The notes: generated by a model from the letters alone, not told the origin. A stretch of 64,000 nt of DNA from Balanoglossus misakiensis (GCA_040954595.2 CM082578.2:4774001-4838000), one strand, 5' to 3'. Shown: positions 44,124 through 58,265, numbered from the stretch's first letter. Program-made: numbers and translations.

Positions 44124-46644
44124 TAAACAAACAAACACACAAAGAAAAAAATTAAACAAACAAAGAAATTATTCAAGCAGGATTTATGGGGCCCAAGTAT
44201 TTTCCTCTTAGTATACTGGTATGGCCAATGTGCAACAAAATCGAGACTACTGGCCTGGAATTAGGTATGCCGAGTTCCTCAGTAGTGCATGTGAATAAAA
44301 AAACGCACCACTGGCTGTACTATTAGAATTAGGTATGCTCAAATTAATGGGGTCAACATTGGTCAAGGGGGTCCTGAAATTTTTCATAAAATTTTAGGTC
44401 CATTCTGGTCCATATGCATCAAAAACAAAATATCTAATCTTAACAGACAGCCTGCAATTAGATATGCAGAAAAATAATGACATGCATGCATCAATTATGT
44501 AGGTCAAAGATCAGGTAGCATAAGGTATATGCATATGTAATTAGGTTCTCAAAAAGTGGGTCAATAGCTGGTCATGTAAAAATTGAAAAAAAAATTGTGT
44601 GTGCTATCAATTTATTGGAGAAGTCATATTAAGATTTTCAGATAATCCAATATGGCCGCAAGGTCATGTGACTAATTAAAAATTCAAGGTTCAATGGATG
44701 ACCACTCATTGACACAACCAACCATGAAACCCCACAGCTTGGGCCCTTTTATAACAAAACAAACAAACAATAAAAAAGTGATCACTTATGATAAAATCAC
44801 CCCCCCCCCCCCCCCCTCGGCAGTAACTCCCACAAGACCCAATTTTGTATCCTATTGCTATTAAACCTTTTACATTACCAAATCATACTTTCAAAATGTA
44901 GAATACTAGAAACTCATGCCTATATCAAGTACAGTAATGGAAAAATGACAAAGAACAGAGAGAGAGAGAGCAAGTCAAACAATATGCAATGGTGGTTTAC
45001 ATGTACTTTTTATTGTCTTGTTTACTTTCTGAACACAACTGTTTCACACAAGTTTTTCTGTAATTCAAATTTTCTTGTCTCTTGCAGCTCTCAATGTTTT
45101 TATTGTGTGAGCCCCCTGATTTAAAAGGGATGCAACAAAGAAATAAACAATAGCTGAAAATTGCTGTAATTCCTTTTATTTGTTTGCCATTTTACCTTTT
45201 ATAAGTGGGTGCAGCTATGAGTTGTAAAGGCTCAATGGCAAACACCTGAAGGCTGCTGTATCCAGTGCGATTACATGTTAGTGCTAGTTTTCACACAGTG
45301 CTTGTTACGCGCAATGCTTATTGTGCCTATAGGACCCAACAACCTTCAGGACAATATGTTGAACAAATGGCAGTGAGAATTCAGGACTGTAATAATCAAT
45401 ATAATGGGATTTATTAGAAAATATTTTATTTCAATGGTACACTTGTATGAAGTTGTGTTGGCGTACTGAAATGTACACGTTGCAATTTCATTTGAACCTG
45501 CTGCCCCTCTCTCTCTCTCTCTCTCTCTGACACAATTACAAAAAAAATCCATCAGAATATTACATTTGTAATACAGATCATACAACTGAGGTAGGAATTG
45601 ATCAATGTTCAATTTCAAGCCATGGGAGAAGTTCTGTTCTTGAAATGACGATGAAATCAAACAATGTTGGTTCAAGTCAGTGAAAGGAAAGTCATCTTGT
45701 CCAAGGAAACTTCTCTGCATCTAAAGAGCACTGCCTTTTGAATTCATACATGTATCCTCTTCGTTCCTATAAACAGAAAGAGGACATCACACTTACCTTG
45801 TATTGATTTATCATAGCAACTAAGAAACATTTAACTTACGCACAGAAACAAAGATGTGCTTCTTTCAAACACTGATTAGAGGATGAGCTCCAGAATGCGA
45901 AAACGTAATCAGGTAATTTCTTAATCACTTTGTGATATGCTTGTTGGGTGCCCTTTGACAGCCAGACAACAATGTAATAAGTCAATGATCTGGTCCCAAC
46001 TGTATTATTAATACATAGCCATGGGTGGAGTGTGATGCAAAGGGCAATACAATGTACTGCCAATACTTCATACAGTTTCCTCACATGGCAGATAAATATT
46101 GTGCCCCAGCTGATACTAATTTCAGAGTAGACTCACTGCAGATCATGTGACACTACAGAACAAGAACTTGTGAAATCTGCTAAGTAAATGTATCAATGTA
46201 ACGCTCATAACACAATCAACAGTATTTGCGGTATGTTTATTCAAAAGTAATAAACATATGAACTTGGATTTTGACATGTGAGAATGATGAGTCAGTCTCA
46301 TATTGTTATGCAAATTTGTGGGGGACCAGTGGAAACAATCAGGTCACTACCAGAGTTCTGGGATCAGTGAAAAATTAAACAAATGTGCAGGCCCTGAATA
46401 CTAATACATTTGTAGTAAAACAAGTTCGATTGAATGACATCCTTGTATGAAGTTAAAATAGACATGTTGATCTGTATCAAAATATGCCAATTATTTTTGT
46501 GTCAACCAACACAATGGTAACATTTATTGACCAAGAAGATTTCCTGTTTTCATGGACTATACAATGTCATATACCGGCTGCCATCCAAAATGAGCATTTA
46601 CATTCTATTCTGTCATCCATGGGGTCTACCGACTCTGCAGGGGA

Positions 46645-47830
46645 AGACTAAACTTTATCTTATGTTACCTTTCACATGTGCGTGGCTGTTTTACATGCAT
46701 TCACAGATCTACATGTCGGTTGGCAGGTGTTCATCATAAGAAAGAAACTGTTATCTGCAAAATGAAAAATATGTGAAGTATTTTACAGTCAAACAACACA
46801 AAACTAAAAAAAATCTATGGACAGATGATCTCCTGTCATCATGAACAATACAAGATGCCATTCTGTTGTGTGTGAACATATGCACAACCCAAATCTTGGC
46901 TTTTAATGGCAGTACTGGATCAAATTGCAAAATAAACTGCTGTGCATATCTATGCCACATTGTCTATGTACCAAGTTTTAACGAAATTGTGGTCAAGTCA
47001 TATTAGTGTAATTGTACCACATGCCCTGCTAATGCTGTTTGCAGATTTAAATGTTACCTTAAATCTGCTTGGCTGTTTTACAGGTATGCACAGATCTACG
47101 TGTCGGTTGGCAGTTGTTGATCATCAGAAAGAAACTGTTATCTGTAAAAATGAAAAATAAGTCAATAGGTATGTTTTAGTCAAATAAGACAACACTAAAA
47201 TGTACTATGCGAGAATACAAGATGCCATTCTGTTGTGTGTGAACGTATGCACGACCCAAATCTTGGCTTTTAATGGCCGTACTGAATCAAATTGCAAAAT
47301 AAATTGCTGTGCATATCTATGTCACGTTGTCTATGTATACCAAGTATTAACGAAATTCTGGTAAGTCATATTAGAATAATTGTACCACATGCCCTGCTAA
47401 TGCTGTTTGCAGCTGTACATGTTACCTTCCAAAACTCCTTGGCTGCTTTACAGACAGCACAGATCTACATGTTGGTTGGCACATGTTGATCACCAACAGA
47501 AACTGTTATCTGCGAAAATAAGACATATGTTAAGTATTTTACAGTCAAACAACACAACTCTGAAATGTATCTATGGACGAATCTTGGCTCTTTGTGGCCG
47601 TATACTGGATCAAACTGCCAAATAAACTGCTCTGCATATGCATCCCTTATTGATATGATTTTTGGGTCAAGTCATAATAGAATTAATGTACCACATGCCC
47701 TGCTAATGCTGTTTGCAGCTTTCAATGTTACCTTCGAATTCTGCTTCACTGACTTTCAGGTTGCACAGATCTACATGTCAGTTGGCAAATGTTGATCATC
47801 AGAAAGAAACTGTTATCTGCAAAACCTGGA
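46645..47830 (+). repeat. Tandem array of ~385-bp units, 4 copies (block B)
   Basis: Same unit as in block A, with landmarks near 46,705, 47,090, 47,459 and 47,766. Three units fewer than A, accounting for most of the length loss between the matched flanks (27,522/46,527 and 31,146/49,244). Confidence 0.85.
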
Positions 47831-48719
47831 AATTAGACCAATAAGTATTAGTGTGCCAAATAATACAATGGTAAAATTTAGCATACGATCTGCTGTCTTC
47901 ATGGACTGTACTGATGCTTGTGAATGTATGGGAATAACTTGACTTTTTTGATATTCAGATCTCCATTGTGGTTTATAGATGTATTGTACTTCAATAACTG
48001 ATTAAAGACAATTAATTTGCATACTCACAACACAGGAATCATGTTACCTGGTTACCAGTTTGACATCTGAACCGGAGGATAAATTTCATCCTGGAAATCT
48101 GAAACTAACAAGAAAAATTGTGTAAATAGACAAATATAACAGACAGCTACAGACTGCAACTTGGCTGCCACCAAACCCCAACATCTGCAACAAATAATAA
48201 ATAGTAAATATTAATACATTATCAAAGACTGGGTGGGTTTTATATCACATATGGTATACTTGCATTGTGGTGTGCCTTCCATATGTTGGCTAATTAGCTA
48301 GCTGATGCACATCATCCGTTGTAAAACTCAAGGATCTCATAAACTTACTAACTTAATAAGTAACCCAATAAAGTAGACTTATAAATAAAACATGAAACTA
48401 TCTCCACTTCCATGGGAGAAACATTAACAAATCTCTCTCAATGACATACTGCCATGAGGGACTAAAAACTTAATTATCAACAAATAATTACAGAAGTTAT
48501 CCCCTTTCTACTTGACATGTACAGTAATTGCTATATGACACCCTTATCACTACTCTAAGCTCCCTTCTGGAAAATCATTACAATTTTTGCAGAGTTGTGG
48601 GTTAAAAGATAACTACACAGTTCATCCTAAATCTGCATATATTTAATATTATTTTAATTATTAATATTATCATCATTATCACCTTATTTTTGTTACAACA
48701 TGATCATCTCATTTTTTTA

Positions 48720-48800
48720 TTTATCATCATCATCATCTCATTTTTTATTTATCAATATTATTATCATCATCACCTTACTTTTGTTATTACATCTTTTTCG

Positions 48801-48844
<44 letters not shown>

Positions 48845-48900
48845 TCATTTTTTATTTATCAATATTATCATCATCACCTTACTTTTGTTATTACATCTTT

Positions 48901-48979
<79 letters not shown>

Positions 48980-48998
48980 CTACCACCACCACCACCAC
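48720..48998. repeat. (TCA)n arrays, block B, expanded and duplicated
   Basis: Two long TCA runs (about 48,798-48,844 and 48,902-48,978) are separated by a repeated CTCATTTTTTATTTATCAAT-type spacer, so the array and its flank were locally duplicated compared with block A. A further run lies at 50,686-50,711. The region 47,830-51,827 has no recognised gene. Confidence 0.95.
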
Positions 48999-51827
48999 CA
49001 ATGTCAACCATCAATATCATCATCATAACAAGTAGTATCAACAATTAACATCAAAACTGCCATCACCATCACCAACATTACAGGAATTAAATTCAAAATA
49101 TTAAATGACCCACGAAAATCAGGATCTTTCTGCCAATGACAATCTAAAAAGTCTATCGTCTCTCGATTATTAAGCTAACTCTATTATGCTCTTAAAAATT
49201 ATATGTTTGTTATCATCAGTACATTTTATTAGGTCTAAGAATATTAAACTTTCAACAGATAATTATTAATATGCATAGCTGACATCATACACTCTGAATG
49301 TGCATTTACTAAATTATTTTCCAAATCAGACAAGCTTTCCAATACAAATGAATGCTCACTGCATTGGTGAAAAGAGGGAAAGACAACGAGCTGTTGGTGA
49401 AATTGACTGGATGCTTTAAACACAATACAATACAGGTACACATCTGAAATACAAATCTTATATAATGCAATGTTTATCAAACAATCTGAAATGAAATCAT
49501 GCATCCAATACAAATGTGATCAAAAATGTAACAAGTTTGATAAATCAGACACTTTTACTAATCACCACTCTGGGTGAGCGGTTACATCATGTTTGTGAGT
49601 GCAAGGTATACAGTTTGTCTTGTTTGTGAGTGCAAGGTATGTATAAATGACATCCCCAAATCTGACTGGCCAGGTCAGAATGGGGACACCCACATGGAAA
49701 AATACATTAAATACCACAGTCTATCCAACTGCAGTGTCATTGCATTACATACATGAGTTTTGAGACAATATCTCAACAAAACAACTTATAATATATTATA
49801 CACATTACAGTTAGTGCATGTGTAATTTCGATTAGTTCATGTACTGACTCTTAATCTTAAGTCTTGACGCCATAATGAATCATCACCAATCAAGCATACC
49901 ACCTGTAATCAGATTTAAGTAAAAAGAAATGTATGTATTCTGATTTAAATATGGTTATTACTTAGATGCTGAAATGGAACACAAAAATACCACAGTCTAT
50001 CCAACTGCAGTGTCATTGCATATTATGTGTAAAAAGTAGCACATGCATGTGATATGCATGTACATATCAAGCAACATTAAAGTGATACAAGAACAAAAGG
50101 GAATCAATTGAGACGTTACGTCGTACATTCCTAGAAAAAAAAGAAAACTTTATTTAATTAACAGTAACAGTTATATCAATGATGTTTACATACACCAGTC
50201 ATAAATGTTTTCACCAACAGCTCTATGTACTAGGGTCATCAAATTCTAATTTGTACACAGAACCATCTGTCTCATAAAACTCACAGAATTCACAGTATAC
50301 AATATCAACTATGCATAATATTTAGGCTACCAATTCTGATGATTTTTTAAGATGAATATGACTGCCTGGTTTGATGAAAATACATCAGTGTGTTATATAC
50401 TGATGGTTAAATTAAACCTTCACTAACAAATTATTCTATTACTTCATATCACTATTACCACAAAATTATTCTGTTACCTAGAACCACTATGACAACGAAA
50501 TGCCAAGGTTAACACCCATTATTCTGGATTAAATTAAGACCATTAAGAATCAAATAATCACCTACCACACCATTCAAACGATATTCATCACAACAGTTTT
50601 CATCATAAAGTATCCTGAAGATCCACAGAAATCTGACAATACCACACTGACGTACACGATGTAGAAACTACAGTCATAAAGTACTAATCATCATCATCAT
50701 CATCATCATCATTGTAATCTTTATTATTTATTATTTTTGTAATATCATCATTGTCTGCTTATTGTTGTTATTTTTTGTTGGGGTATTCTTGTTTAATATC
50801 TATTTTGAAACTTTATCATACCTTATCCAACAAACACTCAAAATTATAATTTTCAGCAGTAATATACATTATTACATTTGATACTATTATCCCTGTCTAT
50901 TATTGAATTATTTCTGAATTATTTCTGTATTTTTGATTAAAATATTGTGTCAAACTGCAGTTTTCAAACTACAAATATACACTCTTACCTTAAAAACCCA
51001 ATCCACTGGTGTTCAGTGGATGTCACCCTTGGTTCTATGCATTGTACAGTTCTCTATACACATTTCATTCACAAATTGATTGCCCTTATATTAAATTTGT
51101 CTATCAATTGTTGTTGATTTTAAAACATATACTAATGCGACTGACGGTGTGATCAATACAGTACACTCACCCTCCTTACCATAAATTTGCATTTTTATCA
51201 TCCTGAAGTACATGCAAACTGAATATAGCAGATGCTTACCGTGTTTTGCAGCAGGCTAGTGTTTTCAATTCTGCACCATCCTGCAATGTACATTTCACAG
51301 GTGCCAAACGAAAGAATAAAAAAAACATGGATCAATAAGAATTATACTTCCCTTCTCAATGATCAGCAGTAGCACATCCATTTCTGTAATCTTCAACTCC
51401 CCCAAGACTTCTCAGATCATATGGAAAGATCCTCCTGCAAGAAAGTAGAGAAAAATTTTCAGCACAAAATAAAAACATTGTGCTGGTAGGAGAAACTCAC
51501 TCATAAAATATCTTTATCTTTAAATGTATAAAGTTACACGAAAAAATAGCCATAGTTACATGTACCATGGGAAGATGCAATCCAGCCATGCAATCACAGA
51601 TTTTCAGTAGGCTATTTGACAGAAGTGCACCTATATACGGTATGATCATACAAATACATAATTGCCCTTTATGTAAATTAGAGGTGACTGTTTGTTGACT
51701 GTCTGTCCAGTCTGAGAGGATGCAAACTGTGAGGGCGCTGTCAATACAAAATGAGGACAATTCTCCTTCTATAAAACAACTATGGCAGGTGCCCTGTCAC
51801 CCTGGATACATTGTGTTCGAAATATCG

Positions 51828-53036
51828 ACCTGAAACCACAGGGGCATGTGATGTAACGTGTGCGAATTTAGGTACTATGAACTTAGTCATCACTGTTTAT
51901 TATCATGTATTCAGCCAAGCACAAAATGTCATTTTTGAAAAAATAATGGTTATTTTATCATTAATATACATTTCAACAACTTTCTGTATGCCGTGAATGG
52001 TATTTGGAAAAGTGTGTATTTGCAATTACTGCCTGCATGTGTATATAACAACACCATGGGCGGACATTAAGCATGGATTCAAGAATCAACTCCACTGTAC
52101 ATCAATTAAAAAGAAGGCGCACAGTGCATAGCCAGCTTGTCGTCTCAACTACGTCATTAGGCAGTGCCACACCTTCGAACTTCCCAGGCCAATCAATGTA
52201 CTATAATTTTTAGGGATGTCACTGACCCGAATTTGCATACAGATCAGTTGGTTCTTGCAGGTCAGATGACAAAATACCAACTTTCCTAACTAATAACAAC
52301 ATCTGTTCATCATTAGAAAGAGACAGGTTTATTTGACCCATTTTATCGCTATAGCGATTTTTATTTTAAAAATCTGGTTTCTCATGGATATTGCATGCTA
52401 TCCTGATTCGGTTTCCGCCCTTAGTATACTATTATATACACACAGTTATGACAGAAAGGGCGAAGTCAGTGGTTTTCCTTAGAAACAATTATTAAATGGC
52501 TAGTAGCTAAACTCACAGAATTAAACTGCAGGCAAAATGGGATTCAAAGCAATGAATGTAAACAAAACTGAGCAACACACAGCACTCCGTACTCAGCTAT
52601 ATTTTCTGTTGACTCCGGTCGAAGCACATGAACACAAAATTATGCAGTACTGTAAAGTCAGAAGTCATAAAGTTTTCTGACATACAGCCAAGACAGGTTT
52701 CAGTCTGAGTAGACTGTACTTACAAAGTTCTGTCTCAAAGTCACTCAAACAAAACAGACTGTGAATAGCCCCGAACAGCAGAATGTGGTCCTCAGCTCTG
52801 AAGTCGACGGTACAGGGTGCAGTGAAATAATAGCAGCCCGACCACAATGGCTCATGGCAGCATGAAAATGTATGCATGTCCATCAAATAATTAATTCATT
52901 AACACCTGTTTCACCTGATCACAGTAAACAAAAGAAATCTCACTACAGCCAGTAGAGGTCACGAAAATGTCATGTTTGTAACCTGTGCGCAACCAAAAGC
53001 AGTTTTTGTCAAATTGACGGTCAAAAATTGCTTCAC
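51828..53036. other. Block B-only stretch without recognised gene
   Basis: Absent from block A. No convincing open frame or repeat. RNase H coding might be expected downstream of the RT relic, but I could not recognise it. The short minus frame 52,665-52,886 has no recognised similarity. Confidence 0.5.
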
Positions 53037-54310
53037 TTAATCGTTCAATGAACTTTCGCATATCTTTATATGGTCATCCCAGGTGTCCGAATATATCACT
53101 ACCTCGTCAACATAGGCGTCGCATCCATCTAGTCCAGATGTGACATCATTCATCATGTGTTGAAATGTCGCTGGTGAGTTTTTCATTCCAAAGGGCATCA
53201 CTTTGAGTTTGTACTGGAACAATCCATCTGGTGTAACAGCGGCGGATATTTCTCGGGCACGATCTGTCAGAGGGACTTGCCAGAAGCCCTTGAAGAGATC
53301 AAATTTTGTTCCATACTTGGCTTTCCCCACTCGATCAACGAAGTCATCAATCTTGGCAATAGGAAAAGTGTCTGACTTTGTAAGTGCGTTGACCTTTCTA
53401 TAATCCATATACATGCAGTAGCTTCCATCAGGATTGGGAACGAGGATGCACGGTGAACTCCAGTTACTTACATGTGTTTGACGAAGTCATTGTCAAACAA
53501 ATATTCCACTTCCTCTTAGAGGTATTTAGCTTTGTTGGGATTCAGTCTATGTGGATGTTGTTTCACTGGCCGAGAATCGCCCACATCAACATCGTGATGA
53601 ATGGTGTTTGTCCTTGATGGAATATCCAGAAACAAATGTCTGTATTCGTGAATCAGTTCTTTCACATCTTGTTGTTGAGACGACTGGAGGTGTGACAACT
53701 TGGAGTCCATATCTTGGAGAATATCAGAGTTTTGGAGTCTGGCTGTGCTCAGTCGGTCAAATAGAATGTTCAACTTAATTTCCCCTATCATTACAAATAT
53801 TAGAACTGACTGCATTGACAGGTTGTGCAACTGCGTTTTTAGTATTAGACCTACTTCTTTCTATGTAGGGTTGAATCATATTTACATGACACAACTGTTT
53901 TTGTTTACGCCTGTCGGGAGTTTCCACAACATAATTTAGATCAGTCAACTTCTTATCAATGGTGTAAGGACCAAAATAGCGGGCTTGGAGTGGCTTTCCA
54001 GGAACCGGAAGAAAAACTAGCACCTTTCTTTTGGCCAGGCTCAAACTTCTGTTTTGAAGTATTTTTATCATATTTTGCTTTCATAGACCTCTGTGATGAC
54101 TTCATGCTTTCCTTAGCCAATTCACATGCCCTTGAAAGTCTGCTACGAAAATCAGATATATATATTCTAAGAGGTTCAAACTCTCACTTTCATCTGATAA
54201 GAACTTAAATGGTCCCTATACAGTATGCCCATACACAAGCTCAAATGGGCTAAAACCCAAAGATTCTTGAACTGACTCTTGCACTGCAACATGAAGTTGA
54301 CATAGTAACA
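53037..54310 (-). mobile_element. Ty3/gypsy (Gmr1-like) relic: integrase end followed by RT, block B
   Basis: Reading the minus strand from 54,310: integrase C-terminal fragments, GPY/F module (53,775-54,071), linker with SRTNTIHHDVDVGD (53,516-53,712), then the RT palm (53,037-53,414: KFDLFKGFWQVPL, LKVMPFGMKNSPATFQ). Integrase upstream of RT is the Gmr1-like order known from deuterostome elements, not the usual Ty3 order. Breaks: a frame change between GPY and linker, a stop and frame change between 53,414 and 53,520, and the usual YxDD box reads YVDE. Gag, protease, RNase H and LTRs were not found. Dead. Confidence 0.8.
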
Positions 54311-54554
54311 GGCTAACTAATACTAATACATTGCAAAAATGTATGAGGTCGTGATCTCTTTACCTGCCTGGTATTGACTCTTTGATGGTGACTTGTCAAA
54401 GGGTTGGTTAAGTGATTAGTACTATGTTGTATAAAGTTGAACACATACCTAGAATCAATTGTTATAGGAGCTTTAAATTTTGGGGTTAAATCTATTTTGT
54501 TTGATTTCCCATTCATATTTTCATCCATGTATATCTTCTTATAATCTACAGTGT

Positions 54555-55395
54555 GACTATAGATGTAACAGGAGATTTGAATCTGGATTATGACAAATGT
54601 GCTGATGAAGACCTGATGAGGACACAGACTATGAACCCAGTACAGATTTAACCATACAGTGAGTATTTGCATTTTAAGAAGTCTCATTTTTAAATTTCTG
54701 GCCTACCTTCCCATTTTTTTTATTTGACCTTAACTGAAAATTCATTTTACAGACCCCGGAGAATGGACTTAGAGAACCTGGCATCTGATAACTCAGAGAA
54801 TGAGGATGATCAGGAAAACACTGAAGATATAAATGAACAAGACGAAATATTTCCTGGTATTGTGAGAGTCAAAATGGGCACAGATATTGACAGCCTCCTT
54901 CAGGAAAAGTTTTATCTCACAACACTGCAGCAGCTTCTCTTGTTAGCCAAAACAGTGAGACAGTCAACGTGCCGTGAAGCAAATTGCAATGAAACTCTGA
55001 CAATTTCAACTCAGTCTGTTCGGTCAGCTCTGTATTTATCATGGGTACGTGTACATTTTAGAATATGTTAATGAGTGATATTGCTCAATACATGCCTTAT
55101 GTTCCAAACTCACAAATTTGTAAAAAAAAAGGAACTGAACAGTAACAGTAACTTAATAGCCAGCTTTTGTGCATCCGTTAGTGTTAAACTGTGCATAGTT
55201 GTAGAAAGGAAGTCAATATAAATAAAACATTTGATGTATATTTATTTTAGGTTTGCCCATCTGGCCACATAGCTTATAAGTGGTGTTCACAACCTCTGCT
55301 GAACAGAAGGCTACAAAGTGGAGATTTATTGACGTCTGCCGCTATACTCACGTCAGGCAACAACTACAGTTATTCGCATTCAGTTCCAAGTTGCT
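54555..55395 (+). pseudogene. Kolobok-like transposase N-terminal fragment, block B
   Basis: Partner of the block A fragment, with the same exon borders (54,753-55,044; from 55,251) and the same Cys/W.SQP region. A two-base-scale change near 54,610 alters the acidic first exon (GCTGATGAAGACC). Reading continues out of frame after about 55,390. Confidence 0.55.
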
Positions 55396-55854
55396 ACTGC
55401 TAAAACAATACATAAACAACAAGGAGAAACATTACAACCAATTGTTGTGTCAATGGGTAAGAGAAAATGGTCACATGTTCATTATGTTGCAACAAAATGC
55501 AACAAAATTTACTTTCACTTTTGGACATTCTACAGAGTATACTGGGTGATTTTAACATTGATATCAATAGTCGGAGTCCACAATATACATTTAACCCACT
55601 CCAAAAATATATGTGACATCTTTTGATACCGTACAGTTGATAACACATCCAACAACAGATTATGGCAGTACCCGGTACAATTGATTTGATATTTTCTAAT
55701 TTCACACAATATTTGAAACCACATTCACTGAGTGTCCTTGGTCAGATCATAAAGCAATTCGACTTGTAATGCAATGACAAATACAAATGTGTCACAACCA
55801 GTGTTTCATCTACACGGGGGATAGGGGATTCACCCCGCCCCATAGACATGTTGG

Positions 55855-55890
55855 CACCCTCTAGCAATTTGTCCAGGGGGGGGGGGGGGG
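55855..55890. repeat. G run of about 15 in block B
   Basis: Long G homopolymer at 55,874-55,888 in a B-only stretch. The surrounding 55,396-56,152 has no recognised gene. Confidence 0.7.
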
Positions 55891-56152
55891 ACCAGTGACC
55901 CTTAAAATGATGTCACACACATGGTGAAGATATTACAGTCCCCCCTTGCCAGAGTGGAATTCCCCTCAAATATTCTGGCAAAGGGGGACATGAATGAAAC
56001 TCTGCACAACTCACACTGTTCCAAAATGATGCCTCAATTTTGGCAGTTTCCAATCTGAAAGCTCGATTAGCTATCTATTTTCTTTGCAATTTATTCGACA
56101 AATAACGATTTGACTTGAAACACCATAAAAAAATTCCTACTCGGTCATTATT

Positions 56153-57075
56153 CAGAGTTTCCGGTTACGCAAAAATGTGCGTAATACACGCAATGGAAAA
56201 TTTCTATACGCATATTGAACCGACAAGTGCGTCTGGCGTACGCAATGAAATTGACTCTGTTTTCGCCATTGAAAGTTCGAGCTAACAAAAGACTCATCAA
56301 ACGACCGACAAACTAGACAGCACCTTGTGCACGCTTACATGTTTTGAATAAAATTGCAACATTCCAAACCATTTGCGCAGACGCTTGACCATAATAAAAT
56401 GTAACAATTTTCGTTTAGCGCGCGTTCTAATCATCATGCCATGCGTCACGTACGTGAGCCTGCGTACCTGTAATATCGATCAACATGGCGGCAAAACAGT
56501 CAACTTTATTTTCATTTAAATTTACGTCGAAATCCTATACTGATAATGGAAAGAAAGCCACTGAAATCGATGATTCGGAACACCAAGAGTCAGTGGGGGA
56601 TGCCCTACCAGTGAAAAAAATGCGAGAGAATGCAAAGACTGGCCACACAGAATTCAAAGATCAGTGGCTCGCCGAGTATCCGTGGTTACGGCACGACGTC
56701 GACGAAAGCGGCGGAAAAAAAGACACTCGTGCTTTTCTGTAAGGATTGTGAAAAATATGGCAAAAAGAATGCTTTCACGTGTGGTTCTCGTGATCTTCAA
56801 AAATCGGCCGTCAAACGGCATATGCAAGGCACTGATCATAGAGAAGCGACGTCATTTGTCTGTAAACGTAAAATCACGTCAAAAGCTGTTTGGTCTGTTT
56901 CGAATTCTTTTTGGTTACAATGTGTGCCATTTGAAGTGTTTTGCGTTGTTTTGCAACAGTCTGCTAATGGATGTGATATGAATACATTGTACGCATTTAA
57001 ATCACCTTCGTACGCATTTTTATTGACCTCTTGCGTATGGCATACGCTTGGGGAAAAAAACTACCGGAAACTCTG
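56153..57075 (+). mobile_element. 923-bp hAT-like element with CAGAG terminal inverted repeats
   Basis: Ends CAGAGTTTCCGGT (56,153) and ACCGGAAACTCTG (57,063-57,075) are perfect 13-base inverted repeats starting with the CAGxG of hAT elements. Both ends are rich in short TACGCA/TGCGTA subterminal motifs. Flanks share ATTAT on each side; a clean 8-base duplication is not visible. Inside, 56,485-56,865 encodes a hAT/ZNF862-like N-terminus (MAAKQSTLFSFKF; DQWLAEYPWL; FCKDCEKYGKKNAFTCGS; KSAVKRHM) with a frame change near 56,730. No catalytic domain lies between the ends, so it is non-autonomous. Absent from block A. Confidence 0.75.
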
Positions 57076-57210
57076 ATTATGTAAAACAAACAAAATTGCT
57101 GATGTGGCTACAAGGTACAACTATTCCATATCCAACCAACAGAGGGCGCTGTTTAATTATTTCATGTTCGTGAAATTGAGACTGAAAATAACTGTAGTGC
57201 CAGTTACAAA

Positions 57211-57492
57211 ATGGCGTCTAAACAGACAGATAGGCCACACATTGTCGGCTACATCATTAACGTCTCTCCTACCAAAACCTCAGCCAATAACAACAGGTAT
57301 TTCAATGGAACTATTCAGACAGACAGGGAGTCATATCAGAATCCCGTTTGTTCTTCTGTGGACAAACACGAAATCTTGAATTCAGGCATGAAATCATCAA
57401 GCCCAGTGAGGCTTGACATGGTGAGCTTTGCACCTGGGAGAGCAAATCCAGCCATCTCCGACATATACAACTGTTTTATACACGCTCACTGA
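57211..57492 (+). pseudogene. RPA-like OB-fold exon fragment, block B
   Basis: Open from an ATG: HIVGYIINVSPTKTS, RYFNGTIQTDRES, SSVDKHEILNSG, SPVRLDMV. This is the pattern of the first strand set of an RPA-like OB fold found in some animal transposon proteins. The later OB strand set (VNITAKILQFTDGL) lies at about 58,568, suggesting a split gene of which these are two exons. Absent from block A. Function not assigned. Confidence 0.4.
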
Positions 57493-57499
57493 TCACCGC

Positions 57500-57531
57500 T
57501 TTTTCTGGAGAACTCCCATTCTCCAGAAAAA
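57500..57531. repeat. Perfect 13-bp hairpin, 6-base loop
   Basis: TTTTTCTGGAGAA and TTCTCCAGAAAAA flank CTCCCA. It could be a transcriptional stem-loop or the tip of an element end. No other support. Confidence 0.6.
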
Positions 57532-57699
57532 CTACAGAAACAAGAATAACAGAAATTGCATTGGTGGCTGGTATGGCTCAGGGATTCAATCCGATTTATA
57601 AGTATTTCAAATGTACACCTGAACCCTCATTAGCATACTCTAGGTTTTTCAAGGGTGAGAAAATCCAATGACCTGCCACCATGCCATCAACCCCTACAA

Positions 57700-58265
57700 G
57701 GCGAGCAGAGGTCCTACAAAAAATGGTCAATTCACCGCAGACAGCAAGAATATTGCTGAGAAAGGGAATAATACAGCCCCTTGAAGCTCGAAAGACTCTA
57801 AGGATGGGAGAAGTTGTCATGGAAAACATCAAACAGTAGCTGCATGAATTAAAGCCCAGCGGAGGGAGCAATTTCGAAAAAACTTCACGCATACAAGGTA
57901 CTGAAGTCCAGTTTATCAAGTGCACCCCTGACAGCTAAAATTAGGCTTCGTGGTTTAATGAAGAAATACTTTGACATCAGTAGAGCTGGCATACCCCACC
58001 AAAAAAGGAGTACTGCATGGTGGAAAAGTGTTCCTAGACAAAAACACAGGGACAGATTAAGTGACAAAACACGTGAAGAGGTGAGAGAGTTTTTCCTCTT
58101 ACCTGAGGTGAGTAGGGAATTGCCATAGAAGAAAGGGGCCTTGCTAAAGAAATACAAAACCATTGTTCAAATGAATATCATGGTGTTAACAATGCAAGAA
58201 GCATATTCCCAATTTAAAGCACGATATCCCGACAAGAATGTGGGTTTTACATCTTTAAAATATTA
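57700..58265 (+). pseudogene. Unassigned transposon ORF fragment, block B
   Basis: Partner of the block A fragment, keeping a slightly longer N-terminal part (RKTLRMGEVVMENIKQ, then a stop). Several frameshifts and stops separate the later pieces (LPEVSRELP; MQEAYSQFKARYPDKN). Confidence 0.5.

Noticed and set aside
48690-49035. Ser/His/Ile-rich ORFs of about 110 aa
   Set aside because: Translations of (TCA)n in different frames.
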